This document shows positions 34,992-44,259 of a stretch of 54,412 bases of DNA, in pieces; the first letter of the stretch is position 1; each line of letters begins with the position of its first letter. Location of the stretch: NCBI GenBank assembly GCA_900757025.1, contig CAAEMG010000118.1:1-54412 (forward strand), given 5' to 3'. The position numbers were made by a program, and so were the translations under genes. This DNA is from Clostridia bacterium (GTDB lineage: Bacteria > Bacillota > Clostridia > Lachnospirales > Anaerotignaceae). A model generated the notes under the pieces. It had not been told where the DNA came from and did not search any database. It saw only the letters and a list, made by a program, of their open reading frames with translations.

Positions 34992-36332
34992 ATGAAAAAT
35001 CAGTATCTTATTGGAATACTTGAATCAACAAAGAAAAGAAACCCTAATGAACCTGAATTTATTCAGGCCTTAACAGAAGTTCTTGAATCCCTTGAGCCTG
35101 TTATCGAAAAAAGACCTGACCTTGTAGAGGCAGGAGTAATCGAAAGACTTGTAGAACCTGAAAGACAGATTATGTTCAGAGTTCCTTGGGTAGATGACAA
35201 CGGTAAAGTACAGGTAAACAGAGGCTACCGTGTTCAGTTTAACTCAGCTATCGGACCTTACAAGGGTGGTATCAGACTTCATCCTTCCGTAAACCTTGGT
35301 ATTATCAAATTCCTCGGTTTTGAACAGATTTTCAAAAACAGCCTTACAACACTTCCTATGGGCGGCGGCAAAGGCGGCAGCGACTTTGACCCTAAGGGTA
35401 AATCAGATGCAGAAGTTATGCGTTTCTGCCAGAGCTTTATGACAGAACTTTGCAAACACATCGGTGCAGACTGTGATGTTCCTGCCGGCGATATCGGTAC
35501 AGGCGGAAGAGAAATCGGCTATATGTTTGGCCAGTACAAGAGAATCAGAAACGAATTTACAGGCGTTCTTACAGGAAAAGGTCTTACATTCGGCGGTTCA
35601 CTTGCAAGAACAGAAGCTACAGGCTTCGGTCTTTGCTACTTCACAAATGAACTTCTTAAAGCAAACGGCATGAGCTTTGAAGGCAAGACAGTTGTTGTTT
35701 CAGGTTCAGGAAACGTTGCTATTTACGCTAATCAGAAAGCTACAGAGTTTGGTGCAAAGGTTGTTGCAATGTCAGACTCAAACGGTTATGTTTATGATCC
35801 AAACGGTATCGACCTTGCTTGTGTAAAACAGCTTAAAGAAGTTGAAAGAAAGAGAATTAAAGAATATGTTGCAACACATCCTACAGCAACATACACAGAA
35901 GGATGCTCAGGTATCTGGTCAATTCCTTGTGATATTGCTCTTCCTTGTGCAACACAGAACGAAATTAACAAGGAAAGCGCTGAACTTCTTGCTAAAAACG
36001 GCTGCAAGGTTGTATGTGAAGGTGCTAACATGCCTTCTACACCGGAAGCTATCGAAGTTTACTTTGCAAACAAAATGCTTTATGGCCCAGCTAAGGCTTG
36101 CAACGCCGGCGGCGTAGCAACATCAGGTCTTGAAATGAGCCAGAACTCAATCAGATACAGCTGGACATTTGAAGAAGTTGACGCTAAACTTCATGACATT
36201 ATGAAGGCTATCTTCAAAGAATGTGACGAAGCAGCTAAAGAATACGGCATGGAAGGCAACTACATGGCTGGTGCCAACATTGCAGGTTTCCTTAAAGTTG
36301 CAGAAGCTATGAAAGCTCAGGGCTGCGTTTAA
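34992..36332 (+). CDS. gdhA: Glutamate dehydrogenase (probably NADP-specific)
   Basis: A 446-residue hexameric-type enzyme that makes glutamate from 2-oxoglutarate and ammonium. The catalytic-lysine region is PMGGGKGGSDFDPKGKS near residue 123. PAGDIGTGGREIGYMFGQY follows, and the Rossmann domain has VVVSGSGNVAIYA. The length and these motifs fit the biosynthetic NADP group. ATG 34992 follows GGAGGG; in-frame codons upstream to 34893 belong to the leader. Codon choice (many ATC, AAC, TTC, GGT) differs from its neighbours and indicates strong expression. Confidence 0.95.
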   Translation: MKNQYLIGILESTKKRNPNEPEFIQALTEVLESLEPVIEKRPDLVEAGVIERLVEPERQIMFRVPWVDDNGKVQVNRGYRVQFNSAIGPYKGGIRLHPSVNLGIIKFLGFEQIFKNSLTTLPMGGGKGGSDFDPKGKSDAEVMRFCQSFMTELCKHIGADCDVPAGDIGTGGREIGYMFGQYKRIRNEFTGVLTGKGLTFGGSLARTEATGFGLCYFTNELLKANGMSFEGKTVVVSGSGNVAIYANQKATEFGAKVVAMSDSNGYVYDPNGIDLACVKQLKEVERKRIKEYVATHPTATYTEGCSGIWSIPCDIALPCATQNEINKESAELLAKNGCKVVCEGANMPSTPEAIEVYFANKMLYGPAKACNAGGVATSGLEMSQNSIRYSWTFEEVDAKLHDIMKAIFKECDEAAKEYGMEGNYMAGANIAGFLKVAEAMKAQGCV

Positions 36333-36361
36333 TATAGTCCATTTACAAGTTTAATATATCT

Positions 36362-36395
36362 AAAAAGACGGCGGATCTTATTCCGTCGTCTTTTT
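36362..36395 (+). terminator. Terminator after gdhA
   Basis: AAAGACGGCGGA pairs with TCCGTCGTCTTT (one wobble pair) and is followed by TTG. Confidence 0.88.
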
Positions 36396-36415
36396 GTGTG
36401 TATTTATATTTAATG

Positions 36416-36444
36416 TTGAGATTGCATTTTAATAGTAGTATAAT
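36416..36444 (+). promoter_or_regulatory. Promoter of the MATE gene
   Basis: TTGAGA (36416-36421) and consensus TATAAT (36439-36444) are spaced by 17 bp. Confidence 0.75.
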
Positions 36445-36496
36445 ATTACATTAGTCTTATTTTAAATTTAATATTTTGAGGAGAGTGATAGGAAAA

Positions 36497-37852
36497 ATGG
36501 ACAGTGCTGTAAAAAAAGATTATTTGTTTAGCAATAAACAGCTTTTTAAGCTTATTTTGCCGCTTGTTCTGGAGCAGCTTTTAACCATACTTGTAGGTAT
36601 GGCAGATACAATAATGGTTTCTGCGGCAGGAGAAAACGCAGTTTCGGGCGTATCGCTTGTAGACACGGTAAATCTGCTTATAATAAATGTTTTTATAGCC
36701 CTTGCAACGGGAGGTGCCGTTGTTTCGGGGCAGTATATAGGAAGCGGAAGGAAGGACAATGCCTGCAAATCTGCCGACCAGCTTTTTGTGTTTATGTTTG
36801 TTGTGTCGCTTTTTATAATGGTTGTTATGTATTTGCTGCACAGCTTTATACTTGACGTTGTATTCGGCTCTATAACACCTGAGGTACATGAGGACGCATT
36901 TATATATCTTATGATAGTTACTGCGGCAATTCCTTTTATAGCTATATATAATGCCGGAGCAGCCATATTTAGGGCAATGGGAAATTCGGCTGTTTCTATG
37001 AAGGTTTCCATGACGATGAATGCCATAAATGTAGGCGGAAACGCAATACTTGTTTACGGGATGAAATGGGGTGTTGTGGGTGTTGCAATACCTACGGTTT
37101 TGTCGAGAATTGCGGCGGCGGTTCTTATGGTGCTTTTGCTTAGAAACGATAAATACCCTATACATTTAAGCAAGCCTTTTAAATATAAATTTAACGGCGA
37201 AATGGTTAAAAAAATGTGCTACATAGGTATTCCGAACAGTGTTGAAAACAGTATGTTCCAGCTTGGAAAAATATTGGTTTTAAGCCTTGTTTCAACCTTC
37301 GGAACAGCGTCTATAGCCGCAAATGCCGTTGGCAACAACATTGCAAATATACAGTGTATAGCCGGCCTTGCAATGAGCTTTGCCGTTTCGGCAGTTGTAA
37401 GCCAATGTGTTGGGGCAAACGATTTCGTTCAGGCAAGATACTATATCAAAAAAATGCTTATTATATGTTATATAATTATGTTTGCGGTAAATTTATGTAT
37501 GTTCCCGTTCATAACAAAAATAATAGGAATATATTCTCTTTCCGACGAAACTATGGAACTGGCAAGACAAATATTAATTCTTCATGGGGCAAACTGCTGT
37601 ATTACATGGCCTGTAGCGTTTAACATACCAAATGCCCTCAGAGCTTGTGCCGATGTAAAGTATACACTTATAGTTTCAATGCTTACTATGTGGATAGTAA
37701 GAATAGGTTTAAGTTTTGTTTTTGGCAAATACATGGGAATGGGCCTTTTTGGTGTATGGCTTGCCATGATACTTGATTGGGTTGTAAGAGCATTATTTTT
37801 CACAACAAGATTTTTGGGTCAAAAATGGGAAGGCAAAAGTTTGGTGTCATGA
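36497..37852 (+). CDS. MATE-family efflux transporter
   Basis: A 451-residue membrane exporter with about 12 helices in two six-helix bundles. The first bundle starts with LILPLVLEQLLTILVGMADTIMV, and the second with FNGEMVKKMCYIGIPNSVENSMF near residue 245. Such proteins expel drugs or metabolites using sodium or proton gradients; the substrate is unknown. ATG 36497 is chosen over the in-frame TTG 36476 and GTG 36485, because those lie on or directly next to the GAGGAGAG site. No regulator is adjacent. Confidence 0.9.
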   Translation: MDSAVKKDYLFSNKQLFKLILPLVLEQLLTILVGMADTIMVSAAGENAVSGVSLVDTVNLLIINVFIALATGGAVVSGQYIGSGRKDNACKSADQLFVFMFVVSLFIMVVMYLLHSFILDVVFGSITPEVHEDAFIYLMIVTAAIPFIAIYNAGAAIFRAMGNSAVSMKVSMTMNAINVGGNAILVYGMKWGVVGVAIPTVLSRIAAAVLMVLLLRNDKYPIHLSKPFKYKFNGEMVKKMCYIGIPNSVENSMFQLGKILVLSLVSTFGTASIAANAVGNNIANIQCIAGLAMSFAVSAVVSQCVGANDFVQARYYIKKMLIICYIIMFAVNLCMFPFITKIIGIYSLSDETMELARQILILHGANCCITWPVAFNIPNALRACADVKYTLIVSMLTMWIVRIGLSFVFGKYMGMGLFGVWLAMILDWVVRALFFTTRFLGQKWEGKSLVS

Positions 37853-37966
37853 AACAGGTTTGAAGATAAAAAAAGGTGTTTCTTTAACCATTTATTTAAC
37901 TGTGTAAATTATATAATTAAATAAAATTACATAAAACGACAATAAAAAGACGGATGTGATAATTTC

Positions 37967-38146
37967 ATGGCAGACGATAAAAAAATAAATTCATCATTTG
38001 TTGTTAGAATTCAGGGAGCAGAAAATTCTACATGGCAGGGCTCTCTTTTATGGGCAGACAAAAAAATAAAACAAAACTTCAGAAGTGCTCTTGAGCTTAT
38101 AAAGCTTATAGACAGTGCCTTGGAAAGCGAAGATACAAAGGAATAA
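37967..38146 (+). CDS. 59-residue protein with a TWQG-QNFRSALELIKLID motif
   Basis: A short reading frame beginning MADDKKINSSFVVRIQGAE and continuing with STWQGSLLWADKKIKQNFRS and ALELIKLIDSALES. I recognise the general pattern (a FVVRI strand, W-Q-G, a second W, then QNFRSALELIKLID) as one seen in small unannotated proteins of Clostridia, but no function is known to me. The layout suggests a three-strand sheet and one C-terminal helix. There is no membrane segment or cysteine. The start codon lacks a strong ribosome site. A clean terminator follows 10 bases after the stop, which supports a real gene. Confidence 0.65.
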   Translation: MADDKKINSSFVVRIQGAENSTWQGSLLWADKKIKQNFRSALELIKLIDSALESEDTKE

Positions 38147-38152
38147 ATATTA

Positions 38153-38180
38153 AAAAAGACAGCGGAGGCTGTCTTTTTTT
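38153..38180 (+). terminator. Terminator after the 59-residue protein gene
   Basis: AAAGACAGC (38155-38163) pairs with GCTGTCTTT (from 38168), loop GGAG, followed by a T run. Confidence 0.88.
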
Positions 38181-38187
38181 GTGCGGT

Positions 38188-38273
38188 AAATTTTGATTTG
38201 ACGAACTGATTAAGACCTTGTGACAAAATGTTGGTGGTTTTGTCGAATAAAATTCTTCGCCAAACCATAATTT
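38188..38273. repeat. Dispersed modular repeat, copy 7 (86 bp, both ends)
   Basis: It runs from AAATTTTGATTTGACGAAC to TTCGCCAAACCATAATTT. Between lie TTAAGACCTTG, a remnant of module A, and TTGGTGGTTTTGTCGAATAA, which matches the first part of copy 3 on the other strand. It ends eight bases from the ppk stop codon. Confidence 0.8.
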
Positions 38274-38280
38274 AACAAAC

Positions 38281-40455
38281 TTAAAGCCCAAATTTTTTAA
38301 ATAATCTTGAGAAAAATCCGTCGCCTTGTTTTTCAGCAACAGTGTTTGTATCGGCTGTCTTTTTGTTTTCGGCTGCAAAAGGTTTGTGTATGCTGTGCTG
38401 CATAAAATACATCTGGCTGTCTATTGCTTCTCCGTCGGAAGGCTTTTTAATATAAATTCCGTCACTGCCGAGGCTGCGTGCTTTTATATTGTCTTTAAGC
38501 ATTATATCAAGCATCTGCATAAGTGTTTCGCGTATTTCTTTGTCGTATACGGGACAGGCTATTTCCACACGACGGGTAATGTTTCTGGTCATAAGGTCGG
38601 CAGAAGAAATATAAATTCGGCTGTTTTCTCCCTGACCGAAACAGTATATTCTTGAATGTTCAAGATATCTGCCGACAATGCTTGTTACGGATATGTTTTC
38701 CGTTTTGCCTTTTATTCCGGGGCGCAGACAACATATTCCCCTTAATATAAGCTGTATTTTTACTCCTGCACATGAGGCTTCAGAAAGCTTGTCTATTATA
38801 TCTCTTTCCGTAAGGGAATTTGCCTTTATGATTATTTTTCCGGCAGCACCTTTTCTTATTTCGCTGTCTATAAGTTTTATAAGGCCGCTTTTAAGGCTTA
38901 CGGGAGCAATCATAAGGCTTGTATAGCTTCCGTTTAAGTTGGAAACAAGCATATTCTGGAAAAACGTCATAGCGTCCTTGCCTATTTCTTTATTGGCAGT
39001 TATAAGGCTAAGGTCGGTATACATTGCGGCTGTTTTTTCGTTATAGTTGCCTGTGCCTATTTGTGTTATGTAGCCTATGCCGTCTTTTGTTTTCTTTGTT
39101 ATAAGGCATACTTTTGAGTGACATTTAAAGTTTTCTATGCCGTATATAACTCTGCATCCTGCCTGTTCAAGCCTTTCAGCCCAAGAAATGTTGTTTGCTT
39201 CGTCAAATCTGGCTCTCAGCTCCATAAGAACTGTTACGTCTTTTCCGTTTTCGGCGGCGTTGCAAAGCTCTTGTGCTACCTTTGAGGCAGAGGCAAGACG
39301 GTATATTGTCATTTTTATCGAAAGTACATCTTTGCTTTCGGCTGCCTCTTTAAGCAGTTTTAAGAAAGGCTCCATTTTATCATAAGGATAAAAAAGCAGC
39401 TTGTCTTTTTCTTCAACTTGGACAATTATGCTGCGGTGTTCATCAATATCGGCAGGCCATACGGGAGTGTAAGGAATATATCTTAAATCGCCTTCAAATG
39501 ATTCGGGAAGTTTTTTTTCTATATCAAAAACATATTTCATGTTTAAAGGTGCTGTGCTGAAATAAACCTGTGTTTCATCAAGGTTAAGCCTTTTTAAAAG
39601 AAGTTTTTTAAGTGTATCGTCATTTTCTCCCTGAATTTCAAGACGTACAGGGCAAAGACGAGCTCTTTTTTTAAGCATAAGGCTCATTTTCTGGCGTGAA
39701 TCGCTTTCATCATCATCAAATTTTTCTTCGTCAAAACTTATATCGGCATTTCTTGTTACGGAAACAATTCTTGCACTTTCAACACTATATGACCCAAAAA
39801 GACCGCCGCAGAACATGAGAATTATGTTTTCGGTACGAATGAATTTCTGCTTTTCGTTTGGCATAGAAATAAAATATGGCAGACTGGCAGGGACTGGAAT
39901 AATGCCTAAATAATGTTTATCCTTTTTATCCTTTTTTTCCTTTAAAACGGCGGCTATGTAAAGATTTTTGTTTATAAGATGAGGAAAGGGGTGTGACATA
40001 TCTATAATCTGCGGTGAAAGTATGGGGAGTATAAAGTTTTTGAAATAATCCCAAACATATTTTTTTTCGCCTTCTTCAAGCTCATCTGCCGATAAATCGC
40101 AAATGTCGTATTTTCTGAGGTTTTCGGAAACATCGGCATATATTTTTTCTTTGCTTTGCATAAGAAATGGTATCTGCTCGTATATTTTTTTAAGCTGCTG
40201 ACCCGGTGTCATTCCCGATTTACTGTCTTTTTCATCAGGAGAAATTTGCGACATATCAAAAAGACTACCGACTCTTACCATGAAAAATTCATCAAGATTG
40301 CTTGTGAATATTGAAATGAATTTAAGCCTTTCCATAACAGGAACGGTTTCGTCCTGTGCCTCCTGCAAAACTCTTTCGTTAAATTTGAGCCAGCTAAGCT
40401 CTCTGTTTTGCGTATATGAAATATCTTTTACAAATTCTGCTGAATTTTTTGACAT
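38281..40455 (-). CDS. ppk: Polyphosphate kinase 1
   Basis: A 724-residue enzyme that reversibly builds polyphosphate from ATP. The N-terminal domain has RELSWLKFNERVLQEA and TSNLDEFFMVRVG. The first phospholipase-D-like domain has the histidine in NFKCHSKVCLITKK, followed by TQIGTGNYNEKTA. The second has RGICCLRPGIKG and the SRIYCFG region. It overlaps the end of the ppx gene by 28 bases and has a GGGAGGG site inside it, so the two are co-translated. The gene ends next to a dispersed repeat and no separate terminator was seen. Confidence 0.95.
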   Translation of the reverse strand: MSKNSAEFVKDISYTQNRELSWLKFNERVLQEAQDETVPVMERLKFISIFTSNLDEFFMVRVGSLFDMSQISPDEKDSKSGMTPGQQLKKIYEQIPFLMQSKEKIYADVSENLRKYDICDLSADELEEGEKKYVWDYFKNFILPILSPQIIDMSHPFPHLINKNLYIAAVLKEKKDKKDKHYLGIIPVPASLPYFISMPNEKQKFIRTENIILMFCGGLFGSYSVESARIVSVTRNADISFDEEKFDDDESDSRQKMSLMLKKRARLCPVRLEIQGENDDTLKKLLLKRLNLDETQVYFSTAPLNMKYVFDIEKKLPESFEGDLRYIPYTPVWPADIDEHRSIIVQVEEKDKLLFYPYDKMEPFLKLLKEAAESKDVLSIKMTIYRLASASKVAQELCNAAENGKDVTVLMELRARFDEANNISWAERLEQAGCRVIYGIENFKCHSKVCLITKKTKDGIGYITQIGTGNYNEKTAAMYTDLSLITANKEIGKDAMTFFQNMLVSNLNGSYTSLMIAPVSLKSGLIKLIDSEIRKGAAGKIIIKANSLTERDIIDKLSEASCAGVKIQLILRGICCLRPGIKGKTENISVTSIVGRYLEHSRIYCFGQGENSRIYISSADLMTRNITRRVEIACPVYDKEIRETLMQMLDIMLKDNIKARSLGSDGIYIKKPSDGEAIDSQMYFMQHSIHKPFAAENKKTADTNTVAEKQGDGFFSRLFKKFGL

Positions 40456-41336
40456 AAATAGCCCTCCCTAACTCCGTAGCTGCTTACAAGAAGTTCATTT
40501 ACTCCGAATTTTTTTACGATAGCGTCAAGTATCAGTATTCCGGATATTATGGTGTGTATTCTTTCAGGACAGACTTTAAGTATAATGTTTACGGCATCGT
40601 CTGTTCCGCTTAAAAGCACGCCTTTTACGGCGCTGAGCTGCATTGTGGAAATTCGGTTTTCTATATTTTCTTCGGAAAAAATATATTTTGCCAGTTTTAC
40701 GGCGGCTCTCATTGTTCCTCCTACGCCGCATAGAGTTTCACCTTTGGGGAATTTTTGAAATTCTATTGTTTTAAGTTCTCTTTTTATAATTGCATCCATT
40801 TTTTCCAGTTCATTTTTTTTAGGTAAAATTTTAGATACATTTTGAGAAAATAATTTTAGCGAACCTACACCTATGCTTTGCGCCGCAACAATTTTGTTTT
40901 CTTTAAAATAGACAGTTTCCGTACTTGCTCCGCCTATATCGGCAAATAATCCATCGGTTATTTTTAAGTCCTTCATGGCTCCGTTATAGCCGCACACTGC
41001 CTCGTCAACACCGGAAATTACGTCAACGTCAAAGCCTGTAATTTCTCTTATGGCGGAAAGAGCTTCTTCCGTATTGGAGATATTTCTTAAAGATGCCGTG
41101 GCAAATATCCAAAATTTGGTGATTTCAAGGCTTGAAAGAATTTTTTTGAAAGACAATAGACCGTTGCATGCACTTTTTATGCCGGCTTTTGTCAATTCGC
41201 CTTTTACAACATATCCGGCAAGACCTGCCATTATTTTTTCTTTAAAAAGAGTTGTAAACTCATTTTGTTCAACTTCGTATACGCAAAGCCGCATTGAGTT
41301 TGAACCTATATCTATTACCGCACATTTCATTGTCAT
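40428..41336 (-). CDS. ppx: Exopolyphosphatase / GppA-family phosphatase
   Basis: A 302-residue protein of the Ppx/GppA family, which removes terminal phosphate from polyphosphate or acts on pppGpp. It has the ASKHA ATPase fold. The first phosphate loop is VIDIGSNSMRL (Asp9), the second is ADIGGASTE near residue 137, and VGGTMRA follows near 205. The C-terminal HD-like part of long Ppx proteins is absent. ATG 41336 is used because AGAGGTG lies just upstream; GTG 41342 overlaps that site. The pairing with ppk favours a polyphosphate role. Confidence 0.9.
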   Translation of the reverse strand: MTMKCAVIDIGSNSMRLCVYEVEQNEFTTLFKEKIMAGLAGYVVKGELTKAGIKSACNGLLSFKKILSSLEITKFWIFATASLRNISNTEEALSAIREITGFDVDVISGVDEAVCGYNGAMKDLKITDGLFADIGGASTETVYFKENKIVAAQSIGVGSLKLFSQNVSKILPKKNELEKMDAIIKRELKTIEFQKFPKGETLCGVGGTMRAAVKLAKYIFSEENIENRISTMQLSAVKGVLLSGTDDAVNIILKVCPERIHTIISGILILDAIVKKFGVNELLVSSYGVREGYLCQKIQQNL

Positions 41337-41468
41337 TTTCACCTCTGAATATCTATATTAATACGCCGAATTTTTTGTAACTATCAGCAAAGCATGAAAA
41401 GAAAGTAAAATGTTTGTAAAAATATACAAAAACAGCCTGCAAAAGGCTTTTGTAAGCACTATGTTTCA

Positions 41469-41498
41469 TTGACAGAAAACACATGACTGTGTTACAAT
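41469..41498 (+). promoter_or_regulatory. Promoter of the amino-acid ABC importer
   Basis: Consensus TTGACA (41469-41474) and extended TGT-TACAAT (41493-41498) are spaced by 18 bp. Confidence 0.75.
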
Positions 41499-41549
41499 GT
41501 TAATGCTGTAATAAGTTATCATAATAAAGTGATAAACGGAGGAAAAATT

Positions 41550-42398
41550 ATGAAAAAATTAGTTTCTATATTAACAGCCTGTGTTTTTGCGGTATCATTA
41601 ATGGCAGGCTGCTCATCATCAAACGGTTCATCTTCATCATCTTCGGCAAGTGCAAGTGCTTCAGCTTCAGCAAGCACATCTGCATCGGCAGCAGGTGATA
41701 AAACATTTAAAGTAGGTTTTGACGCAGAATATCCTCCATACGGATATATGGACGAAAACGGTCAGTATACTGGCTTTGACCTTGAGCTTGCCCAGAAAGT
41801 ATGCGAAATTAACGGCTGGACATATGAGGCAGTTCCTATTAACTGGGATTCAAAAGATATGGAGCTTAGCTCAGGCTCTATCGACTGTATCTGGAACGGC
41901 TTTACAATGACAGGCCGTGAAGACGAATATACATGGTCGGTTCCTTATGTAGACAACAGCCAGGTTATAGTTTGCAGCCAGGACAGCGGTATTGAAAGCC
42001 TTGAAGACCTTGCAGGCAAAACAGTTGGCGTTCAGGCAGCTTCTGCGGCTCTTGACGCTCTTAACAGCGATGACAGAAAAGAGCTTACAGCTTCTTTCGG
42101 TTCACTTCAGGAATTCAGCGACTACAACAGTGCTTTCGTAGAACTTCAGTCGGGTTCTATTGATGCGGTTGCAATGGATATAGGTGTTGCAAACTACCAG
42201 ATTAAATCAAGAGGAGAAGGCTACAAAGTTCTTGACGAGCCTATCTCAACGGAAAAATATGCAATCGGTTTCAAAAAAGGCAACGACGAGCTTAAAGACC
42301 AGGTTGAAACAGCTCTTATGCAGCTTGTTGATGACGGAACATTTACAGAACTTGCCGACAAATATGAAATTTCCGATTTAGTATGTCTTGGCAAATAA
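41550..42398 (+). CDS. Amino-acid ABC transporter, substrate-binding lipoprotein
   Basis: A 282-residue lipoprotein with a signal peptide and a lipobox ending at Cys21 (SLMAGC). A serine- and alanine-rich spacer of about 30 residues follows, then a family 3 solute-binding domain. FKVGFDAEYPPYGYMDENGQ starts the domain, and FDLELAQKVCEINGW and TGREDEYTWSVPY are typical. The ligand is likely a polar amino acid, not resolved further. ATG 41550 follows GGAGGA; a GTG at 41529 lies before that site. It is the first gene of a three-gene importer. Confidence 0.93.
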   Translation: MKKLVSILTACVFAVSLMAGCSSSNGSSSSSSASASASASASTSASAAGDKTFKVGFDAEYPPYGYMDENGQYTGFDLELAQKVCEINGWTYEAVPINWDSKDMELSSGSIDCIWNGFTMTGREDEYTWSVPYVDNSQVIVCSQDSGIESLEDLAGKTVGVQAASAALDALNSDDRKELTASFGSLQEFSDYNSAFVELQSGSIDAVAMDIGVANYQIKSRGEGYKVLDEPISTEKYAIGFKKGNDELKDQVETALMQLVDDGTFTELADKYEISDLVCLGK

Positions 42399-42426
42399 TT
42401 TAAGCTTAAAAAGTTAAGCGGTAGGG

Positions 42427-42462
42427 TGCGGGAAGTCTAAAAGATTTCCCGCAATATTTTTG
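42427..42462 (+). terminator. Intercistronic hairpin between binding protein and permease
   Basis: A stem of about 12 bp (TGCGGGAA with TTCCCGCA plus an inner stem) is followed by ATATTTTT. It probably lets the binding protein be made in excess over the membrane parts. Confidence 0.75.
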
Positions 42463-42472
42463 GGGGTATAAT

Positions 42473-43120
42473 ATGTCTTTTTCCACTATGCTTTATCAAA
42501 TGGGCGCCGGTATGATGAAGTCACTTCTCATATTCGTGCTTACAATTATTTTTTCCATGCCCCTTGGCATGATTGTTACATTTGGAAGAATGTCCAAAAA
42601 CAAGATATTGAAAAATATAGTTAAGTTTTATATTTCCGTTGTAAGAGGAACACCTCTTATGCTTCAGCTTCTTGTTATTTTCTACGGACCTTTCTATCTT
42701 TTTAAAGCCAATATAGGCGGTTTCAGATTTCCGGCTGTAGTAATAGGCTTTTCCTTAAACTATGCGGCATATTTTGCCGAAATTTACCGTTCGGGCATAG
42801 AGTCTATTCCTGTTGGTCAGTATGAGGCGGCAAACATACTTGGCTATTCAAAACAGCAGACATTTATGAGAATTATACTTCCGCAGATGGTAAAAAGAAT
42901 ACTTCCTACCATAACAAACGAAACTATAACTCTTGTAAAAGACACATCTCTTGCCTTTGCCATTGCTTATCAGGAAATGTTTACAGTAGGCAAGCAGATA
43001 GCCGCAAGCCAGACAAGTTTTATGCCGTTTATAATAGCCGGCGTATTCTATTATGTAAGCAATCTTGTTGTTGCCTTTGTTATGGAAAAGGCAGAAGACA
43101 AGCTTTCTTATTACCATTAA
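42473..43120 (+). CDS. Amino-acid ABC transporter, permease
   Basis: A 215-residue membrane protein of the His/Glu/Gln permease group with about five helices. FYISVVRGTPLMLQLLVIFYG marks the N-terminal part, and the ATPase-coupling EAA loop reads YEAANILGYSKQQTFMRIIL. GGGGG lies before the ATG. It is 74 bp after the binding-protein gene, beyond a partial terminator, and 15 bp before the ATPase gene. Only one permease gene is present, so a homodimer is expected. Confidence 0.94.
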   Translation: MSFSTMLYQMGAGMMKSLLIFVLTIIFSMPLGMIVTFGRMSKNKILKNIVKFYISVVRGTPLMLQLLVIFYGPFYLFKANIGGFRFPAVVIGFSLNYAAYFAEIYRSGIESIPVGQYEAANILGYSKQQTFMRIILPQMVKRILPTITNETITLVKDTSLAFAIAYQEMFTVGKQIAASQTSFMPFIIAGVFYYVSNLVVAFVMEKAEDKLSYYH

Positions 43121-43135
43121 GGGGGAGGAGAAAAA

Positions 43136-43891
43136 ATGGATATTTTAAAAATAAACCATCTTCGCAAAAGCTTCGGCAGCCTTGAGGTTTTAAAGGATAT
43201 TTCCCTTACTGTTAAGGAAAGCGAGGTTTTAAGCATAATAGGTCCTTCGGGAAGCGGAAAAAGCACAGCCCTCAGATGTGCCACAATGCTTGAAAAAATG
43301 GACGGCGGAGATTTGATATATTCGGGAGAATATGCGGCAAAAGACGTTGACGGAGTTTCCGTTTATGCCGACAAAACCAAACTTCAGCAGATAAAAAGAG
43401 ATTTCAGCCTTGTTTTTCAGTCTTTTAATCTTTTTCCACACTACAGTGTGCTTAAAAATATAACAGATGCACCTATACACGTTCAGAAAAAGAGCAAAAA
43501 AGAGGCAGAGGAAAAGGCAATGGAGCTTCTTGCACAAATGGGCCTTGCCGACAAGGCAGACAGCTACCCATGCCAGCTTTCCGGCGGACAGCAGCAGAGG
43601 GTTTCGATAGCCAGAGCCTTGGCAATGAACCCCAAAATACTTTTCTTTGATGAGCCGACAAGTGCCCTCGACCCTGAGCTTACAGGAGAAATATTGAAGG
43701 TTATAAAACAGCTTGCCATGGAAAAAATGACGATGGTTATAGTTACACATGAAATGAGCTTTGCAAGAGAAGTTTCCGACAAAATAATATTTATGGATAA
43801 AGGCGTAATAGTTGAGCAGGGCGAACCCGAAAAGGTATTCAGCTCCGAAAACGAAAGAATGAGAGAGTTCCTTAAAAGATATAAAGCATAA
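43136..43891 (+). CDS. Amino-acid ABC transporter, ATP-binding protein
   Basis: A 251-residue ATPase that drives the importer. Walker A is GPSGSGKST (36-44), the Q loop is in VFQSFNLFPHYSVLKN, the signature is LSGGQQQR, Walker B is ILFFDEPTSALDPE and the switch histidine is in VTHEMSFA. The length and motifs fit the GlnQ type. GGGGGAGGAG precedes the ATG. A clear terminator closes the operon. Confidence 0.96.
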   Translation: MDILKINHLRKSFGSLEVLKDISLTVKESEVLSIIGPSGSGKSTALRCATMLEKMDGGDLIYSGEYAAKDVDGVSVYADKTKLQQIKRDFSLVFQSFNLFPHYSVLKNITDAPIHVQKKSKKEAEEKAMELLAQMGLADKADSYPCQLSGGQQQRVSIARALAMNPKILFFDEPTSALDPELTGEILKVIKQLAMEKMTMVIVTHEMSFAREVSDKIIFMDKGVIVEQGEPEKVFSSENERMREFLKRYKA

Positions 43892-43901
43892 AAATATGTT
43901 T

Positions 43902-43937
43902 CACCCGAATGTGGTTAATACTGTTCGGGTGTTTTTT
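43902..43937 (+). terminator. Terminator of the amino-acid importer operon
   Basis: CACCCGAA (43902-43909) pairs with TTCGGGTG (43924-43931) and is followed by six T. Confidence 0.85.
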
Positions 43938-44164
43938 GTCAGTAAAAGCAAGTATGTTTTTTAAAAAATACAATGTCTTGCAATGTTAAACTGCATTAAA
44001 AGGTGTATATACGCAATCGGTTTTGGCAAAACATCTGACAAATGATTGTGAAATATACAGCTTATATAATGATAAAAAATGTACTAAAACAAACGTATTT
44101 TTTTAGTGAATAATGTTAAATATTAATATAAAGGCAAGACATGGCAAAAAAAGTTAATTTGATA

Positions 44165-44193
44165 TTGTATAATGAAAAAAATAGGTGTATAAT
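44165..44193 (+). promoter_or_regulatory. Candidate promoter before the XRE gene
   Basis: TTGTAT (44165-44170) and TATAAT (44188-44193) are spaced by 17 bp. A second TATAAT at 44168-44173 has no good -35. The 43938-44164 part of the gap is AT-rich and shows nothing else. Confidence 0.5.
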
Positions 44194-44223
44194 AATCTTA
44201 ACTTAAAAGAGAGAGCAAAGTCA

Positions 44224-44259
44224 AAGCGGACTAATTTTATTAATTAGTCCGCTTTTTTT
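44224..44259 (+). terminator. Strong terminator in the XRE leader
   Basis: AAGCGGACTAATT (44224-44236) pairs perfectly with AATTAGTCCGCTT (44242-44254), followed by a T run. It lies about 30 bases after the predicted start and 40 before the XRE start codon. Confidence 0.85.
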
